This document shows, piece after piece, positions 19,406 through 29,632 of a stretch of DNA of 64,000 bases. The position numbers and the translations under genes are program-made. Under the pieces are notes generated by a model. The model had not been told where the DNA came from and did no database searches. It saw only the letters and a program-made list of their open reading frames with translations. Position 1 is the stretch's first letter; each line of letters starts with the position of its first letter. Origin of the DNA: Streptomyces sp. Ru71 (GTDB lineage Bacteria > Actinomycetota > Actinomycetes > Streptomycetales > Streptomycetaceae); the NCBI RefSeq assembly GCF_002920535.1, contig NZ_PQSS01000012.1:81340-145339 (forward strand). Reading direction: 5' to 3'.

Positions 19406-21391
19406 ATGTCGGAGGCGGAGCGGGCGGGGACACCTCGTCAGGACACTCGTCAGGACTCTCGTCAGGACAGGAGCGAGCGTCTCCTCGCCGGGCGGTACCG
19501 GTTGGAGGGCGTGCTCGGGCGCGGTGGCATGGGCACCGTGTGGCGGGCCACGGACGAGACCCTCGGGCGGACGGTCGCGGTCAAGGAGCTGCGCTTCCCG
19601 TCGAACATCGACGAGGAGGAGAAGCGCCGGCTCATCACGCGGACGCTGCGTGAGGCCAAGGCGATCGCGCGGATCCGCAACACCAGCGCGGTGACCGTGT
19701 TCGACGTGGTCCAGGAGGACGACCGGCCCTGGATCGTGATGGAGCTCGTCGAGGGCAAGTCCCTCGCCGAGGTCATCCGCGAGGACGGGCTGCTGGAGCC
19801 CCGGCGCGCGGCCGAGGTCGGGCTCGCCGTCCTCGACGTGCTGCGCTCGGCGCACCGCGAGGGCATCCTGCACCGCGATGTGAAGCCGTCCAACGTGCTC
19901 ATCGCCGAGGACGGCCGGGTCGTGCTCACCGACTTCGGCATCGCGCAGGTCGAGGGCGACCCGTCCATCACCTCCACCGGCATGCTCGTCGGTGCGCCCT
20001 CCTACATCTCCCCGGAGCGGGCGCGCGGGCACAAGCCGGGGCCGGCGGCCGACCTGTGGTCGCTCGGCGGGCTGCTGTACGCGGCGGTGGAGGGCACCCC
20101 GCCCTACGACAAGGGATCGGCGATCGCCACGCTCACCGCGGTGATGACCGAGCCGCTGGAGGAGCCGAAGAACGCCGGGCCGCTCAAGGACGTCATCTAC
20201 GGGCTGCTCACCAAGGACCCGGCCGAGCGGCTGGACGACGCGGGTGCCCGGGCGCTGCTCAAGTCCGTGATCAACGCCCCGGAGGGGACCGAGGCCGGGC
20301 CGGCGCCGGCGGCGGACGCGACGAAGGTCGTGCCGTTGCCGCCGCAGCCGGCCGGGCCCACGGGCAAGCGGGGCGAGGAGGCGGCGGAGCGGCTGCGCGG
20401 GGCGCTGCGTTCCGTGCGCAAGGCGGCCGCCTCGGCGGGGTCGTCCGGTGCGGCCGCTCGTGGTGCGTCCGGTGACGGCGGCGCGTCCGCGGCAGCGGCG
20501 GAGGGCACCAAGGCGACGTCCACCGCGGCCGGCGGCGAGAAGGGGGCCGCTGCCGCCAAGGGCCGCACCAGTGGCGGCGGTTCCGGGTGGAACGTGGTGC
20601 CGCCGCCGGACCTGGACCTGTCGCCGCGGCCGGTGCCCCGGGCGCCGCTCACGGACGTCGTGCCCAAGCGCACACTGGTGATCATCGCGGTCGTCGCGGC
20701 GCTCGCCGTGCTCGGCACCGTGCTGGCCTTCGCGCTGAGCGGGGACGACAGCGACAGCAAGGGCGCGCAGGGCAGGCCGACCGGGTCCGCCGCGAGCGCC
20801 TCCGGGAACACCAAGGTGGACGAGCGGGACGGGGCCCGGGCCGGGGGTTCCGCCTCTTCCGCCTCGTCGGCCTCCTCCGCCTCGGCCGCGACGCCGCCGG
20901 CCGCGAGCGGGGCGGGTACGCCCGGCGCGAGCGCCGGGGCGGCCGCCGGTGGCGGGGCGCCGGTGGCGAGCACCCACCGCAGCGGCCAGGGCTACACGAT
21001 CGGGCTGCCCGCGGGGTGGGCGTACCAGTCGACCGGCTCGGCGGGGGACCGGTTCACCGGTCCCGGCGGTCAGAAGCTGCTGGTGGGCTGGACGACCACG
21101 CCGAAGGACGACCCGGTCGCGGACTGGCGGAACCAGGAGCGCGGCATGGTGCGTTCCCAGTACCAGAAGATCCGGATAGAGAAGGTGGGCTACCGGGGGT
21201 GGAACACCGCCGACTGGGAGTTCACCTACACCGAGGACGGCACGCGGTACCGGACGGTCGACCGGGGCTTCGTGGTGAACGACCGCCTGGGCTACGGGCT
21301 GATGTACACGGCGAAGGCCGCCGACTGGGACAGCGACCTGCGCCGGCAGACCTGGCAGACGCTGACGGAGAGCTTCCAGCCGAAGAAGTGA
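19406..21391 (+). CDS. Transmembrane Ser/Thr protein kinase (first of six)
   Basis: 661 aa from ATG 19406, preceded by GAGGGG. N-terminal Arg/Gln/Asp repeats (RQDTRQDSRQD) come from a short direct DNA repeat. The kinase domain covers about 27-285: glycine loop GRGGMGTVW, VAVK (Lys60), HRDVKPSN and DFG. It is followed by an Ala/Gly-rich linker, a membrane helix at about 421-445 (TLVIIAVVAALAVLGTVLAF) and an outside domain (GYTIGLPAGWAYQ...RYRTVDRGFVVNDRLGYGLMYTA). It lacks PASTA repeats. Head of the kinase array; a hairpin follows the stop. Substrates are unknown. A kinase array at this chromosomal place in S. coelicolor has been linked to spore-wall synthesis (from memory). Confidence 0.92.
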   Translation: MSEAERAGTPRQDTRQDSRQDRSERLLAGRYRLEGVLGRGGMGTVWRATDETLGRTVAVKELRFPSNIDEEEKRRLITRTLREAKAIARIRNTSAVTVFDVVQEDDRPWIVMELVEGKSLAEVIREDGLLEPRRAAEVGLAVLDVLRSAHREGILHRDVKPSNVLIAEDGRVVLTDFGIAQVEGDPSITSTGMLVGAPSYISPERARGHKPGPAADLWSLGGLLYAAVEGTPPYDKGSAIATLTAVMTEPLEEPKNAGPLKDVIYGLLTKDPAERLDDAGARALLKSVINAPEGTEAGPAPAADATKVVPLPPQPAGPTGKRGEEAAERLRGALRSVRKAAASAGSSGAAARGASGDGGASAAAAEGTKATSTAAGGEKGAAAAKGRTSGGGSGWNVVPPPDLDLSPRPVPRAPLTDVVPKRTLVIIAVVAALAVLGTVLAFALSGDDSDSKGAQGRPTGSAASASGNTKVDERDGARAGGSASSASSASSASAATPPAASGAGTPGASAGAAAGGGAPVASTHRSGQGYTIGLPAGWAYQSTGSAGDRFTGPGGQKLLVGWTTTPKDDPVADWRNQERGMVRSQYQKIRIEKVGYRGWNTADWEFTYTEDGTRYRTVDRGFVVNDRLGYGLMYTAKAADWDSDLRRQTWQTLTESFQPKK

Positions 21392-21425
21392 CGCCGGCCG
21401 TCCGCGCGTTCGTCGGCTGAGATCC

Positions 21426-21449
21426 GGCAACCCCTCTTTGCGGGTTGCC
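21426..21449 (+). terminator. Hairpin after the first kinase gene
   Basis: GGCAACCC and GGGTTGCC around an 8-nt loop (CTCTTTGC). The 8-bp stem lacks a good U-tract, so it may be a weak terminator or an mRNA-stabilising hairpin between two kinase genes. Confidence 0.5.
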
Positions 21450-21553
21450 TCCGGCACGTATCGTGAGTGCTTGCGGACCGTACGCATCGGCGGATGTCCC
21501 AAACGGTACGCGTGGCGAACGGAATTGACCGACCGGGCGGCGGGGGTGGCGAC

Positions 21554-24062
21554 GTGGACGAGTACGCGGGACGGGTCCTCGCCGACCGCTATCGCCTGCC
21601 GCTGCCGCCGTCCGACGCGTACGAACTCACCGAGACCCGGGCCTTCGACACCTACAGCGGGCAGGAAGTCCTCGTCCGGCAGGTGCCGTTGCCGGAGGTC
21701 GTCGAGGCGGAGGTGCTGGACGCGGAGGGCCTGCCGGCCGGGTTCACCCCGCGTGAGCGCCGGGGCGCGGGGCGGGGCCCGGGCGCGGGCGCGGACGTGC
21801 GGCGGCCGGTGGATCCCGCGGTGCGGCGGGCGGTCGAGGCCGTGCAGGCCGCGGCGCGGATACCCGACCATCCGCGCCTGGACCAGGTCTTCGACGTGTT
21901 CGCCGAGGGCGGTTCCCTGTGGATCGTCAGCGAGCTGGTGGCCGCGCGTCCGCTGGCCGCGCTGCTGGCCGAGCAGCCGCTGTCGCCGTACCGGGCGGCC
22001 GAGGTCGCCTCCGACGTGCTGATGGCGCTGCGGGTGCTGCACGCGCACGGCTGGGTGCACCGCAACATCACCGCCCGTACCGTCCTGGTCTGCGACGACG
22101 GCCGGGTCATGCTCACCGGTCTCGCGGTCGGCGCGGCCGAGGAGGCGCTGTGCGGATACGACCCGGTGCCGGTGGAGCAGCGGGGCGAGGCCGCCTTCGG
22201 GCCCGGTCCGGGCGGCGAGGGAGCCGGTGCCGGGAGCGCGGCGGAGGCCGGTGCCGGGCGCGTCCCCCGGCCGGGGCGGCCCGAGGAGGCCGGTGCGGGC
22301 CTGGACGCCGAGAGCGCGCGCCGGGCCGCCATCCAGGCACGGGCCGCCCGTGGACTGCCGGGCCCCGGAGTCCCGGCGCCTGGTGCCGGTGCGCCGGCCG
22401 GGGCGGCGGACGACAGCGCCGAGGACGTACGGGCGGCGCGGGCCGGCGCGATCGCCGCGTACCGGGCGGGCGCGCGGGCGGCGGCCAGGGTGCAGGAGGC
22501 CCAGCGGGGCGCGTACGAGGCCCAGCGGGGCGCGTACGACGGTCGCACGGCCCTGCCCGGCGCCCGGCCCCCGGCCGGGACGGGCCCCGCCACGCATCCC
22601 GGCGGCGGCACGACCCAGCCGTCGCCGTACGCCCCCGACGGCACCGGCGGACACGATCCCGCGCCCCCGGGCCGTATCGCCGACCCCTACGGCGTGCGCG
22701 GCACCCCGGCGCCGCACACCCCCGGACAGCGCCGGCACCGCACCGCCCGCCCCGGGCCAGGCGACCGCCGCGCCCTGGGGCGCCCCCGCCCCCGGAGCCC
22801 CAGCCGGGCATGGTCCGCGTACCGCGCTGGCCGCCGAGCGGGCACGGCAGGCGCGGATGGCGGTGGTGGGGCCCGTCACCGAGCGCTGGGCGCCGGAACA
22901 GGCCGGGCCGGTGCACGAGAACTGGCAGCTGGCCGCCCCCATCGGGCCCGCGACCGACCTGTGGGCGCTCGGCGCGCTGCTGTTCCGGGCCGTGCAGGGG
23001 CACGCGCCGTATCCGGAGGAGTCGACGGCCGAGCTGGTGCAGATGGTGTGCGCCGAGCCGCCCGCCTTCGCCGAGGAGTGCGGCCCGCTGCGGCCGGTCG
23101 TGGAGTCCCTGCTGCGTCAGGACCCCACCGAGCGCATCGACTTCGAGGAGCTGAGCGGCTGGCTGCGCTCCCTGGTGCGGTCGGCGCCCGAGCCGGAGGC
23201 CGGGGTGCACGTCGTGGCGGCGCCGCCCGCCGACCCCCGCAGGCTGCCCGTCGTACGGCGCCGGGGCGAGCTGGTGCGCCGGCGGCGTGCCGGGCTGCCC
23301 GCCGCGCACGGCCGGCACAAGAGGGCGGGCGCGAAGGAGCGTTCGCCGCGCAGCCTGGGCCGCACGCTGCTCCTGCTGATCCTGCTCCTGCTGGCGGCGG
23401 CGGTCGCGTACGCCGTGTTCTTCCTGCCCAAGCCCGGCGGAACCGAGGACAACGGCGCCGACCGGACCGGTGCGGCGGGGTCCGCCTCCCGGGAGCCGAC
23501 CGCGAGCAGCGAGCCCCGCCCGGAGCAGACCTCGCCCGGCGGGCAGGAGAGCAACGGCCCGGCGGCGTCGACCGGTTCCACCGACGCGCAGACCACCGGG
23601 CCCGCCGTCGCCGACGGGTTCACCCTGCGCGACGACCCAGCCGGCTTCCGCGTCGCCGTCGCGAGCGGCTGGCAGCGCACCCCGGGCAACGGCCGCGGTC
23701 AGGTGACGTACACGCACGGCGGTTTCGAGCTGATCGTCGTCCCCGGCCGGGACAGCGCCGCCCGGTACGGCAGCGACCCGATGACCTACCAGCGCGAGCG
23801 GGAGCCCGAGCTCCAGCCCTACCGGGACTCCTCCTGGGCCACCGCGACCGGCCTGAAGACGATTCAGGTCGGTGGACGGACCACGGCCGAGGGGCAGTTC
23901 ACCTGGACCGGCGCCGACGGCCGCGAGCTGTACGTGCGCAACATGGCGCTGCTGGTCGGCGGCCGCTACCACGTGGTGCAGGTGCGCGGCCCGGAGGCCG
24001 AGCGGGACGAGGTGACCCGGCTCTACGAGCAGGCGTCGGCCAGTTACCAGTACACGGGCTGA
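21554..24062 (+). pseudogene. Membrane pseudokinase with a +1 frameshift
   Basis: The frame beginning GTG 21554 (MDEYAGRVLADRYRL; an ATG at 21494 is possible) continues to about 22719. The rest of the protein resumes in the next frame and ends at 24062. One extra C in the C5 run at 22719-22723 explains the shift. The kinase fold has lost every catalytic element: no glycine loop, Arg42 where the ATP-binding Lys should be, HRN (159-161) instead of HRD, and LTGL in place of DFG. A long Ala/Gly/Pro insertion splits the lobes. A membrane helix lies near 602-625 (GRTLLLLILLLLAAAVAYAV), then an outside domain like its neighbours. It is probably a regulatory pseudokinase, either truly broken or a sequencing error. 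Confidence 0.75.
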
Positions 24063-24207
24063 ACGCCGTACGCCCCAGGCGCCTCATTGGTTGCCTGTCG
24101 TCACTCAAAGCGACAACCGTCACAGTGAGGTCACCGTGGCCCCCCGCTGGTTCCCCGGACGCGGCCCTGTCTTTACCCTGAGCCTGTCAAGAGCATTGCG
24201 GGGCAAC

Positions 24208-25929
24208 GTGAATCAGATGCAGGGCCTGCTCCTCGCGGGCCGCTACCGGCTCGCCGACTCCATCGGCAGCGGCGGCATGGGCCGGGTGTGGCGTGCCCAC
24301 GACGAGCTGTTGCACCGGGCGGTCGCGATCAAAGAGCTGACCGCCGCGCTCTACGTCTCCGACAGCGACCAGCAGGTCCTGCTCGCCCGCACCCGTGCCG
24401 AGGCGCGCGCGGCGGCGCGCATCAACCACTCCGCCGTCGTCACCGTGCACGACGTACTGGAGCACGACGGCCGCCCGTGGATCGTGATGGAGCTGGTCGA
24501 GGGGCACTCGCTCGCCGACGCCGTCAAGGAGAACGGCCGTCTGGAGCCCACCGAGGCCGCCCGGATCGGGATGTGGGTGCTGCGCGCCCTGCGCGCCGCG
24601 CACACCGCGGGCGTCCTGCACCGCGACGTCAAGCCCGGGAACGTGCTGCTCTCCCACGACGGGCGGGTCCTGCTCACCGACTTCGGCATCGCCCAGATCG
24701 AGGGCGACACGACCATCACGCGCACCGGCGAGGTCGTCGGCTCCGTCGACTACCTCGCCCCCGAGCGGGTCCGCGGCCACGACCCCGGCCCGTCCTCCGA
24801 CCTGTGGGCGCTCGGCGCGACGCTGTACACGGCGGTGGAGGGCCGCTCGCCGTTCCGGCGCACCTCGCCGCTGTCCACCATGCAGGCCGTCGTCGAGGAG
24901 GAGGCCGCCGAGCCGCAGTACGCCGGTCCCCTCGCGCCCGTCATCGCCGCGCTGCTGCGCAAGGACCCGGCCACCCGGCCCGACGCGCACGCCGCCGAGC
25001 AGATGCTCGCGGAGGCGGCGGAGGGACGCCGGCCCAGCGAGGCACAGGCGTATGTGCCGACCCAGCACGGCGGCCCCCGCTACGACCCGCGGACCGGGAA
25101 CGGGTACGACCGGCAGGGCGGGACCGGGTACGACCAGCACGGTGGACCGGGGTATGACCGGCACACCGGGCCCCGGCACGACACGGCAGCCGGCTACGTC
25201 ACCGAGGCGGCCACGCCGCACCGCCCGGCGACCGGGCCGACGGCCGTCGGAGCCACGAACCTGCCGGCGCGGCCGCCCCGGCGCCGCCGTCGGCTGCGTA
25301 CCGTCGCGCTGGTCGTCGCGCTGGCGGCGATCGTCGGCGCCGGTACCGCCGTGGTGCTCCAGCAGTGGGGCCACGGCCGCGGCAAGGACGCCCCACCCGC
25401 CGTCACCTCCCCCTCGCCGACCCCCACGGACACCACCGGCGACCAGGGCCCCGTCCCCGACAACTGGCAGCGCGTCAGCGACCCGCGGGGCTTCGGGCTC
25501 GCCCTGCCCAACGGCTGGAAGCGGAAGCTGTTCAGCGACAAGGACGGCCTGACGCAGATCGACTACAGCCCCGACGGCGGCGACCACTTCCTGCGCGTCG
25601 CGATCGACACCGACCCCGACTTCAACGACCCGTACCAGCACCAGCGGTCCCTGGACGTGCAGCTGCACCGGCTCGTCGACTACCGGCAGGAGAAGCTGGA
25701 GGTCGTCACCTACCGCGACCACCGGGCCTCCCTGTGGGAGTACTCCTACACCGCGCTGGCCAAGGACACCCCGTTCCCGGGGCCGCGCCGGGCCGTCGAC
25801 GAGGCGTACATCGGGGACGACGGCACCGAGTACGCCCTGCTCCTGTCCGGTCCGACCGAGGACTGGGACACCACCCAGCAACAGTTCAAGGTGATCCTGC
25901 GCAGCTGGCAGGAGAACGCCACCCCGTAG
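24208..25929 (+). CDS. Transmembrane Ser/Thr protein kinase (third of six)
   Basis: 573 aa from GTG 24208 (ATG 24217 also possible). Active-kinase motifs: GSGGMGRVW, VAIKEL, HRDVKPGN, DFGIAQIEG. Residues about 280-330 hold Gly/Tyr/Asp repeats (GYDRQGGTGYDQHGGPGYDR), a flexible juxtamembrane segment. A membrane helix is at about 362-386 (VALVVALAAIVGAGTAVVL). The outside domain begins DPRGFGLALPNGWKRK and ends with WDTTQQQFKVILRSW. The promoter region is short. Downstream are three 28-bp repeats before the next kinase. Confidence 0.92.
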   Translation: MNQMQGLLLAGRYRLADSIGSGGMGRVWRAHDELLHRAVAIKELTAALYVSDSDQQVLLARTRAEARAAARINHSAVVTVHDVLEHDGRPWIVMELVEGHSLADAVKENGRLEPTEAARIGMWVLRALRAAHTAGVLHRDVKPGNVLLSHDGRVLLTDFGIAQIEGDTTITRTGEVVGSVDYLAPERVRGHDPGPSSDLWALGATLYTAVEGRSPFRRTSPLSTMQAVVEEEAAEPQYAGPLAPVIAALLRKDPATRPDAHAAEQMLAEAAEGRRPSEAQAYVPTQHGGPRYDPRTGNGYDRQGGTGYDQHGGPGYDRHTGPRHDTAAGYVTEAATPHRPATGPTAVGATNLPARPPRRRRRLRTVALVVALAAIVGAGTAVVLQQWGHGRGKDAPPAVTSPSPTPTDTTGDQGPVPDNWQRVSDPRGFGLALPNGWKRKLFSDKDGLTQIDYSPDGGDHFLRVAIDTDPDFNDPYQHQRSLDVQLHRLVDYRQEKLEVVTYRDHRASLWEYSYTALAKDTPFPGPRRAVDEAYIGDDGTEYALLLSGPTEDWDTTQQQFKVILRSWQENATP

Positions 25930-25971
25930 CCGGCCGGCCGGTGGCATGCCGTCTCGGCCGATCGGGCGTTG

Positions 25972-26055
25972 CGTCTCCCGGGTTGGCCGGTGGGGGACCC
26001 GTCTCCCGGGTTGGCCGGTGGGAGACCCGTCTCCCGGGTTGGCCGGTGGGCGTCC
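25972..26055. repeat. Three tandem 28-bp repeats before the fourth kinase gene
   Basis: Exactly three units of 28 bp (25972-25999, 26000-26027, 26028-26055), each CGTCTCCCGGGTTGGCCGGT followed by GGGnGnCC with one or two changes. The period is not a multiple of three, so it is unlikely to be coding. It ends 36 bp before the kinase ATG, where promoter or operator DNA would be. Copy number may vary between strains. Confidence 0.85.
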
Positions 26056-26091
26056 CGGAGGCGGGGCGTCCGGTGCGGCATGATGGGGCGC

Positions 26092-27804
26092 ATGGGGACC
26101 GAGGGGGACGAGGCCCGCGTGATCGCGGGCCGTTACCGGCTGCAGACACGGCTGGGCCGGGGCGGAATGGGCATCGTGTGGCAGGCCACCGACGAGCTGC
26201 TCGGCCGCCGGGTGGCGGTGAAGGAGATCGCCCTCGACGACACCCTCTCCGCCGAACAGGCGCGGCAGCAGCGCGAGCGGACGCTGCGCGAGGCGCGCGC
26301 GGTGGCCCAGCTGCGCCACCCGAACATCGTCGTGGTGCACGACGTGGTCGAGGACGGCCGGCGCCCGTACCTCGTCATGGAGCTGGTCGACGGCGGAACG
26401 CTCGCCGATCGGATCGCCCGCGACGGCCCGGTCGACGCGGCCGAGGCCGCCCGGATCGGCCTGGCCCTGCTCGGCGCGCTGCGCGCGGCACACGCGGCGG
26501 GCGTGCTGCACCGCGATCTGAAACCGGCGAACGTGCTGATCGAGACGGGCACCGACCGTGTCGTCCTCACCGACTTCGGCATCGCCCGGGTCGCGGGCGC
26601 CACCACGCTGACCGAGACCGGGTCCTTCGTCGGCTCGCCCGAGTACACCGCGCCCGAGCGGATGGCCGGGGACGCCACCGGGCCCGCCTCCGACCTGTGG
26701 TCGCTGGGCGCCCTGCTGTGCACCGTCCTGAGCGGCGAATCGCCGTTCCGGCGCGATTCGCTGGGCGGCATCCTGCACGCCGTGGTGGTCGACGAGATCC
26801 GCACGCCGGCGCAGGCCGCGCCGCTGCTGCCCGTCGTACGCGGACTGCTGGAGCGGGACCCGGAGCGGCGGCTGGACGCCCTTCAGGCCGAGCGGATGCT
26901 GCGCGCCTACCGCGAGACGGGGCACCTCCCGCCCACGGCTCAGGCGGAGCTGACGGCGGCTCGGGCCCCGGAGCCTGACGGCGCACCGGGACGTGTGCCG
27001 GACACGGTGCAGGATGCCGCGCCGGGCTACACGCCGCCCCAGAGCGACCTGCCCCGCTCCGGGGCGCCGGCCGATCCCGGCCCGCAGCCCGAGCGCTCCA
27101 CGCGGAGCCTGCTCGTGGCCGCGTTCCTGGTCGCGGCGATGGCCGCGGCGGGCGTGTCGGCGGCGGCGCTGCTGATGCAGGGCGGCGACACGGGCGGTAC
27201 GCCGGTCGTCTCGGGCGGGGCGGGCTCCCCGGCGTCCGCGCACGGCTCGCCCGAGCCCGCCGCCACGGTCACGGTCACCCAGTCCCCGTCCACCTCCCCG
27301 GCCGGCACCGGCGACAACAGCTCGGGCTCCGGTTCCGCCACCGCCGACGGGGAGCGGCCCACCGCGCCCTCCGGTTACCGCATCGCCGACGACCCGGCCG
27401 GCTTCCGCCTCGCCGTGCCCGACGGCTTCGTGCGCCGGCCGCAGGGCGAGCGGGTCTTCTACCTCTCCCCGGACGAGTCCTTCCGCCTCGGCGTCAAGGT
27501 CAGCGACCCGGAACCCGGCGGCCCCCTCGGTGTGATGCGCCGCCAGGCCGACAAGGGGCCCGACACCAACCCCGGTTACCGCGCCGGCACCGTCACCGAG
27601 ACCACGCACGACGGACGGCCCGCCGCGCTGTGGGAGTTCACCTGGAACGGCTTCACCGCGGCGGAGGGCGCCCGGCACAGCTACGACGTGTGCTGGGAGG
27701 AGGACGGCCGGCTCTACGACGTGTGGGTGTCGGCACCGGTCGGGAAGGTCCGCGAGGCGCGGGAGTACTTCGACGTGGCCGTCGACACGTTCACCGGTTC
27801 CTGA
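26092..27804 (+). CDS. Transmembrane Ser/Thr protein kinase (fourth of six)
   Basis: 570 aa from ATG 26092; in-frame ATGs at 26080 and 26083 are alternatives, and none has a strong ribosome site. Kinase motifs: GRGGMGIVW, VAVKEI, HRDLKPAN (a Leu variant of the family's HRDVKP), DFGIARVAG and APERMAG. A membrane helix is at about 339-363 (LLVAAFLVAAMAAAGVSAAALL), followed by a Ser/Thr/Gly/Pro stalk. The outside domain is YRIADDPAGFRLAVPDGFVRRP through EYFDVAVDTFTGS. The repeated sequence upstream may affect its expression. Confidence 0.92.
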   Translation: MGTEGDEARVIAGRYRLQTRLGRGGMGIVWQATDELLGRRVAVKEIALDDTLSAEQARQQRERTLREARAVAQLRHPNIVVVHDVVEDGRRPYLVMELVDGGTLADRIARDGPVDAAEAARIGLALLGALRAAHAAGVLHRDLKPANVLIETGTDRVVLTDFGIARVAGATTLTETGSFVGSPEYTAPERMAGDATGPASDLWSLGALLCTVLSGESPFRRDSLGGILHAVVVDEIRTPAQAAPLLPVVRGLLERDPERRLDALQAERMLRAYRETGHLPPTAQAELTAARAPEPDGAPGRVPDTVQDAAPGYTPPQSDLPRSGAPADPGPQPERSTRSLLVAAFLVAAMAAAGVSAAALLMQGGDTGGTPVVSGGAGSPASAHGSPEPAATVTVTQSPSTSPAGTGDNSSGSGSATADGERPTAPSGYRIADDPAGFRLAVPDGFVRRPQGERVFYLSPDESFRLGVKVSDPEPGGPLGVMRRQADKGPDTNPGYRAGTVTETTHDGRPAALWEFTWNGFTAAEGARHSYDVCWEEDGRLYDVWVSAPVGKVREAREYFDVAVDTFTGS

Positions 27805-27900
27805 ACGCGCCCCGACCAGCCGTTCCCGAACGGTCACGGGTCTGTGACCACTTCCGGTTCCCGGTGGAGCGAAGGCGCCCCGCACGGTATGGATGGTCGC

Positions 27901-29574
27901 ATGAGCAGCAACGGGGGCGCCGGCCACGGGGCCGACGAGACGACCAGCTTTGTCCTCCAGCCGCCGAACCCGGCCGCGGTCCCGGCCCAGGCGCCGCCCG
28001 TACCGGCCCAGGCGCCGCCCGTCCAGGGCGAGGCGCACCCGTCCCCAGCCCAGGGCGAGGCGCACCCGTCCCCCGTCCAGGACGACCCGGGCGCCGGGCG
28101 GCTCATCGCCGGCCGCTACCGGCTGCTCGCCAAGCTCGGCCACGGCGGCATGGGCACGGTGTGGCGGGCCAAGGACGAGACGGTGGACCGGGAGGTCGCC
28201 GTCAAGGAACCCCGGGTCCCCGACCAACTGCCCGACCGCGAGCGGGACAACGCGTTCGAGCGGATGCGCCGCGAGGCACGCGCGGCGGCCCGGCTGGACC
28301 ACCCGGCGGTCGTCAACGTGCACGACGTGGCCGTGGTCGACGGCCGGCCCTGGATCGTGATGGAGCTGGTGCGGGGCCGTTCGCTCGGCGCCGTCCTGCA
28401 GGAGGGCACGCTCGACGCGCGCGAGGCCGCCCGGATCGGCCTGGAGGTGCTCGGCGCGCTGGAGGCCGCGCACGCGGCCGGCATCCTGCACCGGGACGTC
28501 AAACCGGACAACATCCTGCTCGGCGGCCACGACCGGATCGTGCTGACCGACTTCGGCATCGCCCAGATCGAGGGCGAGACCAACCTGACCGACACCGGCG
28601 GCTTCGTCGGCTCCCCGGAGTACATCGCCCCGGAGCGCGTCCTCGGCCAACGCCCGGGCCCCGCCTCCGACCTGTGGTCGCTCGGCGTGGTGCTGTACGC
28701 GGCGACGGAGGGCGTCTCGCCGTTCCGCCGCAGCAACACCCCCGCCACCCTCCAGTCCGTCCTCAACGCCACGCCCGCCCCGCCCGCCTCGGCCTCGGGT
28801 CCGCTCGCCGAGGCCATCAACGGACTGCTGCGCAAGGACCCGGCGCACCGCCCGTCCGCCACGCAGGTCCGCACGCTGCTCCAGGCCGCCGCAGCCCCGC
28901 CCGAACCCCAGCCGACGCAGGTCGTGCGGTACGTCGAGGGGGGCGGGCGAGGCGTGCGACTGGGACGCAAGGCGTGGGCCGGGATCGGCGCCGCCGTGGT
29001 CGCCGCCGCCGTCGCGGCGTATCTGGTGCTCGCCGACCCGTTCGCCGGGCCGCTGCCCGGCGGGTGGCAGACCAGGCACGAGAGCGCGCTGGCCGCGACG
29101 GTCGCCGTACCCGAGGGGTACGAGCGCGCGGTGCCCGACCCGAAGAACGACCAGGGCCACTGGGTGACGTACACGGACGCCAGTGGCAGCATCTGGATCG
29201 GGCTGTCCCTGGACAAGAAGGCCGAGGACAGCAGCGGGAAGATCGCGGACTCGTCGACCGCCCAGATGTACGCCGACGACGGCGAGTTCAAGCAGAGCGG
29301 CAAGTACGACTGGGAGATGCCGGCCGGTCCGCGGACCAAGCCGGAGGGCAACGAGAGTTTCCACGGCCGCGAGGCCGCCCGGAACACCCTCACGTACACC
29401 ACGAACGACAGCGAGCACCCCCGCCCGCGCCAGGTGCAGATCTTCTACTACCGCACCAAGGCCGGCGACATGTACCGGCTGAACGTGAGCTACCCGGGCA
29501 AGGGCGACGTCACGGCCCGGGGCGAGGAGGTGGCGCGGGTGGTGATCGCCAACTTCGATGTCGACAAGCCGTGA
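27901..29574 (+). CDS. Transmembrane Ser/Thr protein kinase (fifth of six)
   Basis: 557 aa from ATG 27901 (ATG 27889 and GTG 27844 are in frame). The N-terminal extension before the kinase has Pro/Ala/Gln repeats (PAQAPPVPAQAPPV, then QGEAHPSPAQGEAHPSP) encoded by a DNA minisatellite. Kinase motifs: GHGGMGTVW, VAVKEP, HRDVKPDN, DFGIAQIEG. A membrane helix is at about 357-380 (AWAGIGAAVVAAAVAAYLVL). The outside domain starts TRHESALAATVAVPEGYERA. The unstructured N-terminus could be a phosphorylation or docking segment (inference). Confidence 0.92.
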   Translation: MSSNGGAGHGADETTSFVLQPPNPAAVPAQAPPVPAQAPPVQGEAHPSPAQGEAHPSPVQDDPGAGRLIAGRYRLLAKLGHGGMGTVWRAKDETVDREVAVKEPRVPDQLPDRERDNAFERMRREARAAARLDHPAVVNVHDVAVVDGRPWIVMELVRGRSLGAVLQEGTLDAREAARIGLEVLGALEAAHAAGILHRDVKPDNILLGGHDRIVLTDFGIAQIEGETNLTDTGGFVGSPEYIAPERVLGQRPGPASDLWSLGVVLYAATEGVSPFRRSNTPATLQSVLNATPAPPASASGPLAEAINGLLRKDPAHRPSATQVRTLLQAAAAPPEPQPTQVVRYVEGGGRGVRLGRKAWAGIGAAVVAAAVAAYLVLADPFAGPLPGGWQTRHESALAATVAVPEGYERAVPDPKNDQGHWVTYTDASGSIWIGLSLDKKAEDSSGKIADSSTAQMYADDGEFKQSGKYDWEMPAGPRTKPEGNESFHGREAARNTLTYTTNDSEHPRPRQVQIFYYRTKAGDMYRLNVSYPGKGDVTARGEEVARVVIANFDVDKP

Positions 29575-29632
29575 GGCCCGGGGGCTTGAGGCCGCGTCGA
29601 CAAGGCGGCGCCCGGCGCGATAGGCATGGGGG

